Positions 1 through 8,079 of a stretch of DNA of 64,000 nt are shown here, piece by piece (the first letter of the stretch is position 1; each line of letters begins with the position of its first letter). The DNA comes from Oxalobacteraceae bacterium (lineage in GTDB: Bacteria; Pseudomonadota; Gammaproteobacteria; Burkholderiales; Burkholderiaceae_D). Under the pieces are notes generated by a model that saw nothing but the letters and a program-made list of their open reading frames with translations, was not told the origin of the DNA and did not search any database. Location of the stretch: the NCBI GenBank assembly GCA_013284265.1, contig JABTBR010000030.1, positions 1 through 64,000 on the forward strand, given 5' to 3'. A program made the translations under genes and the position numbers.

Positions 1-56
1 GGGGCCCCCCCCCCGGCTCTTTGCCCTGGGTTTTAACAGCGCCAGCGGCCCGCTTG
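1..56. repeat. Intergenic palindromic repeat, partial copy at left edge
   Basis: This is the right-hand end of the repeat family seen at six other places in the window. It carries the words GGCTCTTTGCC and TGGGTTTTAA followed by AGCGGCCCGC. It begins with a G4C10 run at the window edge, so the left arm is missing. Confidence 0.7.
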
Positions 57-89
57 CAAAAGCCCGCCGCAGGCACGCATCATGTTTCT

Positions 90-117
90 TTGGTATATTA
101 GTCCTAGTCCGTACTAT
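90..117 (+). promoter_or_regulatory. Possible sigma-70 promoter of the cytochrome b561 gene
   Basis: TTGGTA (90-95) and TACTAT (112-117) are separated by 16 bases. They lie just upstream of the ribosome binding site AAAAGGGGA of the first gene. Both boxes match the consensus at four of six positions, so this is only a candidate. Confidence 0.35.
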
Positions 118-131
118 TATCAAAAGGGGAA

Positions 132-662
132 ATGCCGATGCTCCGCTACACCAAAACCGCCATGCTGATCCACTGGCTCACCGCGCTGCTGATCATCGCC
201 GCCTTCTTCCTCGGGCTGACCATGACCGAGATCCACGGCATCACGCCCACCAAGCTCAAATACTATTCCTGGCATAAATGGCTGGGCGTCACCGTGCTGC
301 TGCTGGCCTGCCTGCGCGTGCTGTGGCGCAAGGCCAACAAGCCGCCGCCGCACCCGGCCGGCATGCCCGCCTGGCAGCACAAGGCCGCCGACGGCATGCA
401 CCTGCTGCTCTACCTCCTGATCTTCGCCGTGCCGCTGTCGGGATATCTGTATTCCTGCGCCGCCGGCGTGCCGGTGGTCTACCTGGGCCTCATTCCCCTG
501 CCCTCCCTGATCGAACCGAGCACCGAGCTTAAGCCCATCTTAAAGACGGTGCATTATGTTCTCACCATGACCATGGCAGCAGCGGTCGTCGCCCATGCGC
601 TGGCCGCACTGAAACACCAGTTCATCGACCGCGACGGCGTCCTTAGCCGCATGCTGCCTTAA
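132..662 (+). CDS. Cytochrome b561 family protein (membrane di-heme cytochrome)
   Basis: This 176-residue integral membrane protein is of the bacterial cytochrome b561 (CybB) family. The family carries electrons between the quinone pool and periplasmic acceptors. Four hydrophobic helices are visible, at roughly residues 9-31, 44-65, 85-107 and 138-158. Histidines suited to heme b ligation occur in the words IHWLTALL, SWHKWLGV and VHYVLTM, and near VVAHALAAL. The ATG at 132 follows AAAAGGGGA at good spacing. The next gene, encoding a YceI protein, starts 27 bases after the stop. The cytochrome b561-YceI pairing is common in proteobacteria and suggests one transcript. The family call is firm; the physiological electron donor is unknown. 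Confidence 0.93.
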   Translation: MPMLRYTKTAMLIHWLTALLIIAAFFLGLTMTEIHGITPTKLKYYSWHKWLGVTVLLLACLRVLWRKANKPPPHPAGMPAWQHKAADGMHLLLYLLIFAVPLSGYLYSCAAGVPVVYLGLIPLPSLIEPSTELKPILKTVHYVLTMTMAAAVVAHALAALKHQFIDRDGVLSRMLP

Positions 663-689
663 CGCAGTCCTATCCACAGGAGCCCTTCC

Positions 690-1241
690 ATGAAGAAAGC
701 CTTACTCGTTTCCCTGCTCAGCCTGTCCGTGGCAGCCGCCGGCGCCGCCACCCTGCTCAAGGCCGATCCCACCAAGACCAGCGTGTCGGCCACCTTCAAG
801 CAAATGAATGTGCCGGTCGAAGCCAAGTTCAAGAAATTCGTCTTCACCATCGACTACAACGCCGCCACCCCGGACGCGGCCAAGGCCAGCGTGGACATCG
901 ACACGGCCAGCCTGGACCTGGGCGACGCCGACATGAACAAGGAAGTGGCCAAGAAGGAATGGTTCAATTCGGCCCAGTTCCCCAAAGCCAGCTTCGTCTC
1001 CAGCGCCATCAAGGGCGCCGGTCCCGGCAAGCTCACCGTCAGCGGCAAGCTGACCATCAAGGGCAAGGCCGCCGACGTCAGCTTCCCGCTGACCGTCAAG
1101 ACCGAAGCGGGCAAGCAGGTCTTCGACGGCGCCCTGCCGATCAAGCGCCTGGCCTTCAATGTCGGCGAAGGCGAATGGAAAGATACCGGCATGGTCGCCG
1201 ATGAAGTAACCATCAAGTTCCACGTAGTGGCAGCACCTTAA
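690..1241 (+). CDS. YceI family periplasmic lipid-binding-type protein (first copy)
   Basis: A 183-residue secreted protein whose signal peptide covers about residues 1-20 (cleavage near AAGAATLLKAD). The rest has the YceI/lipocalin-like beta-barrel pattern: paired strands, the word KEWFNSAQFPKASF, and a DEVTIKFHV ending. YceI proteins bind polyprenyl-type lipids and are often coded beside cytochrome b561, as here. AGGAG stands 8 bases before the ATG. The second YceI gene follows after 45 bases that contain a 13-C tract. Sequence identity to the two other YceI proteins of this window is low, so it is a separate branch. Its exact ligand cannot be read from the sequence. Confidence 0.92.
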   Translation: MKKALLVSLLSLSVAAAGAATLLKADPTKTSVSATFKQMNVPVEAKFKKFVFTIDYNAATPDAAKASVDIDTASLDLGDADMNKEVAKKEWFNSAQFPKASFVSSAIKGAGPGKLTVSGKLTIKGKAADVSFPLTVKTEAGKQVFDGALPIKRLAFNVGEGEWKDTGMVADEVTIKFHVVAAP

Positions 1242-1258
1242 ATCAACACAAAAAGTAG

Positions 1259-1271
1259 CCCCCCCCCCCCC
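1259..1271. repeat. Homopolymeric C13 tract between the two yceI genes
   Basis: Thirteen consecutive C bases lie in the 5' leader of the second yceI gene. They end 5 bases before the Shine-Dalgarno sequence AGGAG. Tracts of this length are prone to slippage and could alter the spacing of leader elements. It is also a spot where sequencing errors are likely. Confidence 0.85.
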
Positions 1272-1286
1272 ACATCAGGAGACACG

Positions 1287-1853
1287 ATGAAGTCCAAGTT
1301 CTTGCTCGCAGCACTGCTGGCCGTTTCGACCAGCGCAGCCCTGGCAGATAATTACAATATCGACCCGACCCATACCTATCCAAGCTTCGAGGCCGACCAC
1401 ATGGGCCTGTCGGTCTGGCGCGGCAAGTTCGACAAAACCAGCGGCACCGTCAGCCTGGACCGCAAGGCCAAGACCGGCGCGCTGGACCTGGCCATCGAGG
1501 CCGGTTCGATCGATTTCGGCTTCGACAAGATGAACACCCACGCCAAGTCGCCGGACATGTTCAACGTCGAGAAATTCCCGACCGTCACCTACAAGAGCAA
1601 GTCCTTCAAGTTCGACGGCGAGCAGCTGGTCGGCGTCGAGGGCGAACTGACCCTGCTGGGCGTGACCAAGCCGGTCGCGCTGACGGTCAACAAGTTCAAG
1701 TGCATCATCCACCCGCGCCTGAAGCGTGAAGTGTGCGGCGCCAACGCCACCGCCGAATTCAAGCGTACCGATTTCGGCCTGAACTTCGGCGTGCCGAACT
1801 TCTCGCCGGACGTCAAACTGGCGATCCAGGTCGAAGCGATCAAGGCCGACTAA
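1287..1853 (+). CDS. YceI family periplasmic protein (second copy)
   Basis: A 188-residue protein with a signal peptide (residues 1-20, ending SAALA) and a full YceI domain. The mature part starts with NYNIDPTHTYPSFEADHMG, the classic opening of this family. The middle contains GELTLLGVTKPVALTV and the end is QVEAIKAD. Two cysteines (FKCIIHP and REVCGA) could form a disulfide. It is clearly paralogous to the YceI protein at 15559-16134, which shares the HMG-SVWRGK, GVTKPV and cysteine words. AGGAG precedes the ATG. A strong terminator follows the stop codon, closing the cytochrome b561-yceI-yceI unit. The family is thought to bind isoprenoid lipids; the substrate here is unknown. Confidence 0.93.
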   Translation: MKSKFLLAALLAVSTSAALADNYNIDPTHTYPSFEADHMGLSVWRGKFDKTSGTVSLDRKAKTGALDLAIEAGSIDFGFDKMNTHAKSPDMFNVEKFPTVTYKSKSFKFDGEQLVGVEGELTLLGVTKPVALTVNKFKCIIHPRLKREVCGANATAEFKRTDFGLNFGVPNFSPDVKLAIQVEAIKAD

Positions 1854-1875
1854 ACCTCGCCTGCGCTAGCAAGAA

Positions 1876-1906
1876 AGCCCCTGCCGCAAGCCAGGGGCTT
1901 TTTTTG
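1876..1906 (+). terminator. Rho-independent terminator after the cytochrome b561-yceI unit
   Basis: An 8-bp stem AGCCCCTG/CAGGGGCT is followed by a T7 run. It begins 22 bases after the second yceI stop codon. Confidence 0.9.
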
Positions 1907-1925
1907 TTAGCCCCGGCAATTTCAG

Positions 1926-1954
1926 TTGACGTATACGGCACTGTTGCGGATACT
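1926..1954 (+). promoter_or_regulatory. Sigma-70-like promoter of the S46 peptidase gene
   Basis: TTGACG (1926-1931) and GATACT (1949-1954) are 17 bases apart, between the previous terminator and the peptidase ATG at 2016. The -35 box is near-consensus and the -10 box is moderate. Confidence 0.55.
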
Positions 1955-2015
1955 CTGCCTCGCCACCCCAAGCACCGATCTGGTGCATTACTCAATTTTT
2001 CTTTTTCGCCATCAC

Positions 2016-4169
2016 ATGAACAAGACACTCATCGCGCTCGCCATCCTGAGCAGCGTCGCCCATGCCGACGAAGGCATGTGGATGCCGCAACAGCTGCCAC
2101 AAGTAGCCAAGCAACTCAAAGCCGCCGGCCTCAAGCTGGATCCCGCCACCCTGACCAAGCTGACCGAATTCCCCATGGGCGCCATCGTCAGCCTGGGCGG
2201 CTGCTCGGCCTCCTTCGTGTCGCCGCAGGGCCTGGTCGCCACCAACCACCACTGCGTGTACGACAGCGTGGCGCACAACTCCACGCCCGAGCGCGACCTG
2301 CTGGCCAATGGCTTCCTGGCCAAGTCGCTGGGCGAGGAACTGCCGGCCAGCCCGGGCAGCCGCGTCTACGTGACCAAGGAAGTGACTAACGTCAGCAGCA
2401 AGATCATCGACGCCACGGTCGCCAAGCTGAGCGGCAAGCAGCGCAGCGACGCGATCGAGAAAAAACAGAAAGACATGATGGCAGCCTGCGAGCTCGACGC
2501 CGGCCACCGCTGCACCGTCTCGTCCTATTACGGCGGACTGGAATACTATCTGATCAAGCAGCTGGAAATCCGCGACGTGCGCCTGGTACACGCGCCGCCG
2601 GCCGGCGTGGGCAAGTTCGGCGGCGACACCGACAACTGGATGTGGCCGCGCCACACCGGCGACTACGGCTTCTACCGCGCCTACGTCAGCAAGGACGGCA
2701 AGGCCGCCGACTACAGCAAGGACAACGTCCCCTACCTGCCCAAGCATGTGCTGAAGCTGGCCAAGGAAGGCGTCAAAGAGGGCGACTTCATCATGGCGCT
2801 GGGCTATCCCGGCCGTACCAACCGTCATCGCCTGCCGTCCGAAGTGAGCTTCACCTTCGGCTGGAACTATCCGGCCTACGTGAAGATCTCGGGCGAGAAC
2901 CTGGGCATCATCGCGCGCGAAACCCGCGACAACAAGGACACGGCGCTGAAGTACGCGGCCCAGGTCGCCGGCACCAATAACTACTACAAGAACCGCCAGG
3001 GCATGCTGGACTCCTACGCCGGCAGCGATATGCTGGCGCGTAAAACCGCCCAGCACGAGCAGCTCAAGGCCTGGGTCAACGCCAACCCGGCACGCAAGCA
3101 GGAATACGCCAAGGACATCGAGCAGATCGAACAGCTGATCGCCAAGCGCGACGCCGACGTCAAGCGCGACTTCTTCCTGAACTACGCCCAGCCGCGCCTG
3201 CTAGGCACGGCCCGCAATCTGTACCGCCTGGCCAATGAAAACACCAAGCCGGACGCCGAGCGCAAGGCCAACTACCAGGTGCGCGACCTGCCGCGCATCA
3301 AGGCCCGCGTGGACGCGCTGGTGCGCAACTACGACGAACAGGTCGACAAGGCGCTGGTGCTGCACGCGCTGAGCAAGTACGCGTCCCAGCCGAAAGCCGA
3401 GCGCCACGCCGCCTTCGACGCCGTGGTCGGTATCCAGGACGGCATGGACGAAGCCGCGCTGAAAGCCGCGCTGGCCAAGCTGTACGCCGGCAGCAAGCTG
3501 GGCGACAAGGCCGAGCGCGACGCCTGGCTGGGCCGCACTCCGGCCGAGTTCAAGGCCAGCGGCGACAGCTTCATCCAGGCCGCCGTGGCGATGTACGAGC
3601 CGGGCCTGAAGGAAGAAGCGGAAGAGGAAGAGCTGGGCGGTAACATCCAGCAAGCCTACGCCAACTACATGAAGGCCAAGATCGCCTACATGCACAGCAA
3701 GGGCCAGGCCGTCTACCCGGACGCCAACAGCACCCTGCGCGTGACCTTCGGCCAGATCGCCGGCCGCGACCACGGCGTGGACGGCACCGCCTGGACCGCC
3801 TTCACCACCGTCAACGGCGTGCTGGCCAAGGCCACCGGCCAGGGCGAGTTCAACGCGCCTGCGGCCCAGCTGGCGGCGATCCGCGCCAAGGACTTCGGCA
3901 AGTACGTCGATACTAAGCTGAAGACGGTACCGGTCGACTACCTGGCCACGCTGGACATCACCGGCGGCAACTCGGGTTCGGCAGCGCTGAACGCCAAGGG
4001 CGAGTTCATCGGCCTGGCCTTCGACGGCACCCTCGATTCGATCATTTCGGACTGGGACTACAACAAGGCCAACACCCGCGACATCCAGGTCGACCTGCGC
4101 TACATCCTGTGGAATATGAAGCATGTGGACCACGCGGATAATCTGCTGAAAGAAATGGGCGCGGAATAA
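2016..4169 (+). CDS. S46 family dipeptidyl-peptidase (DPP7/DPP11 type)
   Basis: A 717-residue periplasmic serine exopeptidase that removes dipeptides from peptide N-termini. The signal peptide covers residues 1-17 (ending VAHA). The catalytic His lies in VATNHHCVYDS. The nucleophile Ser is in GGNSGSAALN near the C-terminus, as in chymotrypsin-fold S46 enzymes. The residue 18 after the catalytic Ser is Gly (LAFDG). In characterised S46 enzymes, Gly there marks the DPP7 type (hydrophobic/broad P1), whereas Arg marks DPP11 (acidic P1); this points to DPP7-like specificity. I chose the ATG at 2016 because it opens directly into the signal peptide, although no strong Shine-Dalgarno sequence precedes it. 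A promoter lies at 1926-1954 and a terminator follows the stop. It stands alone as a transcription unit. Confidence 0.94.
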   Translation: MNKTLIALAILSSVAHADEGMWMPQQLPQVAKQLKAAGLKLDPATLTKLTEFPMGAIVSLGGCSASFVSPQGLVATNHHCVYDSVAHNSTPERDLLANGFLAKSLGEELPASPGSRVYVTKEVTNVSSKIIDATVAKLSGKQRSDAIEKKQKDMMAACELDAGHRCTVSSYYGGLEYYLIKQLEIRDVRLVHAPPAGVGKFGGDTDNWMWPRHTGDYGFYRAYVSKDGKAADYSKDNVPYLPKHVLKLAKEGVKEGDFIMALGYPGRTNRHRLPSEVSFTFGWNYPAYVKISGENLGIIARETRDNKDTALKYAAQVAGTNNYYKNRQGMLDSYAGSDMLARKTAQHEQLKAWVNANPARKQEYAKDIEQIEQLIAKRDADVKRDFFLNYAQPRLLGTARNLYRLANENTKPDAERKANYQVRDLPRIKARVDALVRNYDEQVDKALVLHALSKYASQPKAERHAAFDAVVGIQDGMDEAALKAALAKLYAGSKLGDKAERDAWLGRTPAEFKASGDSFIQAAVAMYEPGLKEEAEEEELGGNIQQAYANYMKAKIAYMHSKGQAVYPDANSTLRVTFGQIAGRDHGVDGTAWTAFTTVNGVLAKATGQGEFNAPAAQLAAIRAKDFGKYVDTKLKTVPVDYLATLDITGGNSGSAALNAKGEFIGLAFDGTLDSIISDWDYNKANTRDIQVDLRYILWNMKHVDHADNLLKEMGAE

Positions 4170-4178
4170 GCCCAACAG

Positions 4179-4206
4179 CCCCGGCCAGCGCGCCGGGGTT
4201 TTTTTT
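4179..4206 (+). terminator. Rho-independent terminator of the S46 peptidase gene
   Basis: A stem CCCCGGC/GCCGGGG is followed by eight T residues, starting 10 bases after the stop codon. Confidence 0.9.
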
Positions 4207-4219
4207 GAGCCAAGGTGCC

Positions 4220-4385
4220 GACGGCTCTTTTAAAACCCACGGCAAAGAGCCGGCGACTTCCTTAGAACCCACGGCAAAGAGCCGGGGGCCTGTTCCATAG
4301 GAACAGGCGGGGCTTAGCCCCTCCCCGGACCCCGGGTCAGACCCCAGGGGTACGCCGTGGGTTTTAAAAGAGCCGCCGGCCCGCA
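4220..4385. repeat. Intergenic palindromic repeat, long composite copy
   Basis: The conserved word CCCACGGCAAAGAGCCG occurs twice in tandem. A GC-rich inner module follows (arms GGGCCTGTTCC/GGAACAGG, then GGGGCTTAGCCCC). The right arm is GGGTCAGACCCC, CGCCGTGGGTTTTAAAAG and GCCGCCGGCCCGC. The same inner module recurs in the 53141-53300 copy. Confidence 0.85.
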
Positions 4386-4482
4386 GCCAAACGGTAAACC
4401 GCTTTTTCGCACCTATCCAAACGCCGCTCCCTTGCCACATCGGTTACATTAAGGTTTGTCCAACCCACCGCAAGGAGTCGTC

Positions 4483-5049
4483 ATGGCCTATAAGATTGCC
4501 GTCGTCATTGGTAGCCTGCGCAAGGAATCGCTCACCCGCAAGGTCGCGCTCGAACTGATCGCCGTGGCGCCCGCCTCGCTCAACTTCGAGATCGTCGAGA
4601 TCGGCGAGCTGGCCATGTACAACCAGGACCTGGAAGAAAACGGCGCCACCGCACCGCAAGCCTGGACCCATTTCCGCCAGCGCGTCGCCGCCGCCGATGG
4701 CGTGATGTTCTTCACCCCCGAATACAACCGCTCGGTGCCGGCCTGCCTGAAAAACGCCATCGACGTGGGCTCGCGCCCCTACGGCAGCAGCGTCTGGAGC
4801 GGCAAGCCCGGCGCCGTGGTCAGCGTCTCGCCCGGCGCGGCCGGCGGCTTCGGCGCCAACCACCATCTGCGCCAGTCGATGGTCTTCCTCGATGTGCCCC
4901 TGCTGCAGCAGCCGGAAGCGTATATCGGCAACGCCGCCGCCCTGTTCGGCGCGGACGGCAAGATCAGCAACGACAGCACCCGCCAGTTCCTGCACAAAAT
5001 CGTCACCACCTATGCCAAGTGGGTCGAGACCAACGCCAAAAAATCCTGA
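4483..5049 (+). CDS. NADPH-dependent FMN reductase (NAD(P)H:quinone/chromate reductase type)
   Basis: A 188-residue flavodoxin-fold enzyme of the NADPH-dependent FMN reductase family (ChrR/YieF-like). The N-terminal VVIGSLRKESLTRK binds the FMN phosphate. FFTPEYNRSVPACLKNAIDVGSR is the family signature around the flavin isoalloxazine. SPGAAGGFGANHHLRQ completes the flavin site. Such enzymes reduce quinones, chromate or azo dyes with NAD(P)H in the cytoplasm. AAGGAG stands 5 bases before the ATG at 4483; an in-frame TTG further upstream has no better signal. The gene is monocistronic, between a palindromic repeat and a convergent gene. The native substrate is not deducible. Confidence 0.93.
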   Translation: MAYKIAVVIGSLRKESLTRKVALELIAVAPASLNFEIVEIGELAMYNQDLEENGATAPQAWTHFRQRVAAADGVMFFTPEYNRSVPACLKNAIDVGSRPYGSSVWSGKPGAVVSVSPGAAGGFGANHHLRQSMVFLDVPLLQQPEAYIGNAAALFGADGKISNDSTRQFLHKIVTTYAKWVETNAKKS

Positions 5050-5124
5050 CCGCAGACGCGCCTTGTTCCTGCCACCATGGCTGCTGCCCCACCCCGCCCC
5101 GATCCCGGGGAGTGTGGGCGTGCA

Positions 5125-5967
5125 TCAGCGCCTGAGCAACGCAAAGCCGATGCTGGCGCCGCTCACCTCCTGCAGCGTGGCGGCGCCCTGATGGCCGCCA
5201 CGGCGCACCAGCGCCAGCCGCGCCTGGCCGCCCGCGTCCAGCACGGCCATATCGGCGCCCGGATAGCGGCGCGGAATCTCGGCGCGCTCCTGCTCCGTGG
5301 GCGCAGCGCCGCCGCTCAGGTAAATCCGGTAAGAACCGCGGCCCTGGCCAAAATCGAGCATGAAGCCGGCCGGCAGCGTGCCGCCGTCGCGTCCGGCCAG
5401 CGCGGTCAGGCGCAGCTGCGTCTTGCCCTTGTTCAGGTGCAGGGCATCCCAGCTATGAAAAGCGAACACCCTGGTATAACCGCGTGCCCGCAAGGCCTGC
5501 GCCAGCGCCTCGGTGGCGGCGATGGCCTGGCCACGCTCGGGCAGGCGCGCCGCCAGTTGCGCTGCGGCGGCGCCATCCTGCTCCGGCAGCACCAGCAAAT
5601 CGGGCCGGGCGTCCGCCTGCGCGCGCACTTCCGCTTCCCGCGCGAGCCGGTCCGGAGCGTAAGCGGACGCCGCGGCCGGCCCCACGGCGGCCAGCGGCAG
5701 CAGCACCCGCTCGCTGCGCATGCCATTTGCTTCCGGGGCGCCGGGCGCGCCCAGCCGTATCAACATACCGGCACAGACGATGCTGGCGCCGCCATCCGCG
5801 CGCAGGGTCACGCTGCCCGGCAGCGCGCCATCCCTGGCGGCGCCGGCCACGGCTGGCGCCGCCAGCTGCAGCACATGGCGCGGACCGCCTTGCGCCAGCG
5901 CCACGCTGCACAGCACCGCCACCGCGAACACCTTGATCAGCATTGTTCCGCCAAAGCCGTTTTGCAT
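5125..5967 (-). CDS. Secreted protein resembling a metallo-beta-lactamase fold without metal-binding motif
   Basis: A 280-residue protein with an N-terminal signal (hydrophobic stretch after MLIKV, ending SVALAQ). The second half follows the outline of an MBL-fold hydrolase of the UlaG/RomA kind. RARGYTRVFAFHSWD resembles the strand-loop before the third metal region, and SYRIYLSGGAAPTEQERAEI resembles the usual ISGDT segment. RRYPGADMAVLD is like the typical RYPGIDLAVL. The HxHxDH metal signature is absent: its expected place reads VLPEQDGAAAAQ. It may therefore be a pseudoenzyme or a degenerate copy. The ATG at 5967 follows AGGGGAG at 6-base spacing. It is divergent from the M14 peptidase gene. 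The fold assignment is my inference; only secretion is well supported. Confidence 0.6.
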   Translation of the reverse strand: MQNGFGGTMLIKVFAVAVLCSVALAQGGPRHVLQLAAPAVAGAARDGALPGSVTLRADGGASIVCAGMLIRLGAPGAPEANGMRSERVLLPLAAVGPAAASAYAPDRLAREAEVRAQADARPDLLVLPEQDGAAAAQLAARLPERGQAIAATEALAQALRARGYTRVFAFHSWDALHLNKGKTQLRLTALAGRDGGTLPAGFMLDFGQGRGSYRIYLSGGAAPTEQERAEIPRRYPGADMAVLDAGGQARLALVRRGGHQGAATLQEVSGASIGFALLRR

Positions 5968-6166
5968 GGCCGTCTCCCCTACCGCTGGCTGAAGCATCCA
6001 GTAATAGCATTGACGGCCAGCAAGGTATTTGAAACAGCGCAAGCCCTGCGCCCCGGCGCGGGGCCGCTGCTCGGAAAAGCGGCACGAATGATACAATTCG
6101 CCTCTTCGGCAGCGCGCTTACCCGGCGCGGCACCGCACCAACCCACCCTCTGAGATCCAGACCGCC

Positions 6167-7855
6167 ATGCACGCAGATATGCTCACGCCTTACGAAAAAG
6201 GCAATAAAAACCAGACCGCCGAATGGAGCGATTGCATCGCCTTCTATCAGGGGCTGGCCGCGCGCTTCCCGCAGGTGCTGCGCTTCGAGCAGATCGGCGT
6301 ATCCGATGGCGGCATTCCCCTGCATGCGGGCGTGGTCAGCGCCGACGGCGTGTTCGACCGCGAGCAGATCAAGCGCGATGGCCGCCCGGTCTTCTTCAAC
6401 AACAACGGCATCCATCCGGGCGAACCGGAAGGCATCGATTCCTGCATGGCGATGGTGCGCGACCTGTGCTTCGAGCCGGAACGTCTGGCCGCGCTGGGGC
6501 GCACCGTGCTGCTGTTCGTCCCCGTCTACAATGTGGACGGCTGCCTGAACCGCGCCAACACCTCGCGCGTCAACCAGGACGGCCCCGAGCAGTTCGGCTT
6601 CCGCGGCAACAGCCGCCACCTGGACCTGAACCGCGACTTCATCAAATGCGACACCCTGAACGCGCGCCTGTTCAACCAGTTGCTGACGGCCTGGGACCCG
6701 GACGTGATGGTCGACACCCACACCTCCAACGGCGCCGACTACCCGTACACGATGACCCTGATTCACACCCAGGCCGACAAGCTCGGTAGCGGCCTCGGCC
6801 CCTTCCTGCGCGAGACCATGCTGCCGCATATCTATGCCCAGATGGAAGCGCGCGGCTGGCCGACCTGCCCGTATGTCAATCCGGTCTCCGACAGTCCGGA
6901 CGACGGCCTGGCCGAGTTCCTCGAAGTGCCGCGCTTCTCGACCGGCTTCGCCGCCCTGCACCATGTGATCGGCTTCATGCCCGAAACGCATATGCTCAAG
7001 CCTTATGCCGACCGCTACGCCTCGATGCGCGCGCTGGTCGACGTGACGCTGGCCTTCACCGTCAGCCACGCCGGGCAGATCCAGAAACTGCGCGCCGACG
7101 CCAAACGCCAGGCGCGCAGCCGCGCCGAATGGCCGGTCAGCTGGACGCTGGACGAAGCCCATCCGGCCAGCTTCCGTTTCAAGGGCTATGCCGCCAAGCG
7201 CAGCCCCAGCCTACTGGGCAATTACACCCGCCTGTCCTACGACCGCAGCGCGCCATGGGAACGCGACATCGCCTACTACAACCACTTCGTCCCGGACGCA
7301 GTGGTGCGCGCACCGAATACCTATGTGGTGCCGCAAGCCTGGCGCGAAGCCATCGAGCGCCTGCAATGGAACGGCGTCGAGATGACGCGCGTGCAGACGG
7401 CGACCACCGTCACGGCACGCTACTACCATATCGCCTCGGTCGAATCGCGCGGCCATGCCTACGAAGGCCATATGTTCCATGACGCCGTCAGCCTGGAAGC
7501 GCGCACCGGCACCTTCACGCTGCAGCCGGGCGACTGCCTGATCTCGCTGGACCAGGACCAGGCCCGCTACGCGGTCGAGACGCTGGAGCCGCAAGGCCAC
7601 GACAGCTTCTTCCGCTGGGGCTTCTTCAACAGCGTGCTGGAAAAGAAGGAAGCCTTCTCCGACTACGTGTTCGAAGACCTGGCCATGGAAATGCTGGAGA
7701 CCGAGCCGGCGCTCAAGGCCAGCTTTGAGCAGTGGAAGGTCTCGAATCCCGAGCTGCTGTCGAATCAGGAGGCGGTACTGGGCTTCATCTTCGAGCATGG
7801 CCAGCGCCACGCGGAACCGGAATGGCGCCGCTATCCCGTCCTGTCGATCATGTAA
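6167..7855 (+). CDS. M14 family zinc carboxypeptidase-like protein
   Basis: A 562-residue protein whose N-terminal two-thirds is an M14 metallocarboxypeptidase domain. The first zinc pair is in NGIHPGEPEG (HxxE), and the third zinc ligand is the His of VDTHTSNGADY. The intermediate segment NVDGCLNRANTSRVNQDG plus RHLDLNRDFIK is typical of M14 proteins. The C-terminal part (about residues 370-562) is an all-beta extension of unclear role. No signal peptide is evident, so it may be cytoplasmic or exported by another route. M14 members cleave C-terminal amino acids or amide bonds in cell-wall peptides. The start follows a divergent promoter region shared with the gene at 5125-5967. Family assignment is firm; substrate is unknown. 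Confidence 0.9.
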   Translation: MHADMLTPYEKGNKNQTAEWSDCIAFYQGLAARFPQVLRFEQIGVSDGGIPLHAGVVSADGVFDREQIKRDGRPVFFNNNGIHPGEPEGIDSCMAMVRDLCFEPERLAALGRTVLLFVPVYNVDGCLNRANTSRVNQDGPEQFGFRGNSRHLDLNRDFIKCDTLNARLFNQLLTAWDPDVMVDTHTSNGADYPYTMTLIHTQADKLGSGLGPFLRETMLPHIYAQMEARGWPTCPYVNPVSDSPDDGLAEFLEVPRFSTGFAALHHVIGFMPETHMLKPYADRYASMRALVDVTLAFTVSHAGQIQKLRADAKRQARSRAEWPVSWTLDEAHPASFRFKGYAAKRSPSLLGNYTRLSYDRSAPWERDIAYYNHFVPDAVVRAPNTYVVPQAWREAIERLQWNGVEMTRVQTATTVTARYYHIASVESRGHAYEGHMFHDAVSLEARTGTFTLQPGDCLISLDQDQARYAVETLEPQGHDSFFRWGFFNSVLEKKEAFSDYVFEDLAMEMLETEPALKASFEQWKVSNPELLSNQEAVLGFIFEHGQRHAEPEWRRYPVLSIM

Positions 7856-7870
7856 CTCCGCTCTTAATTC

Positions 7871-7920
7871 GCGGGCCGCCGGCATCATCCTAAACCCAGG
7901 GCGTAACCCTGGGTTTAAAA
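7871..7920. repeat. Intergenic palindromic repeat, short copy
   Basis: Contains GCGGGCCGCCGGC, the complement of the right-end word of the other copies, then the short hairpin AAACCCAGGG/CCCTGGGTTT around CGTAA. The central module found elsewhere is missing, so this looks like a minimal or decayed copy. Confidence 0.7.
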
Positions 7921-8079
7921 GCGACCGCTAAAAGCAATCGTTAACAGCAATTCCCCTGCGCCGTACCGGCGATCCCGGTGCGGCGCCACTTCGTGTGGCG
8001 GCTCACCCATGCCCGCCACGACACCCTGCAACAAGTCATTCCAGTACCCTGGTTTTTCGCTGCCCACAAGGTCACAGCC

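Noticed and set aside
5453..7162. A long minus-strand frame across the M14 peptidase gene
   Set aside because: The plus strand codes an M14 enzyme with complete zinc motifs; the minus frame spans two real genes and the promoter space between them.
7978..8079. Longer N-terminus for the FUSC protein
   Set aside because: The extra 34 codons are Arg/His-rich, lack a ribosome binding site and precede a good ATG that opens directly into the first membrane region.
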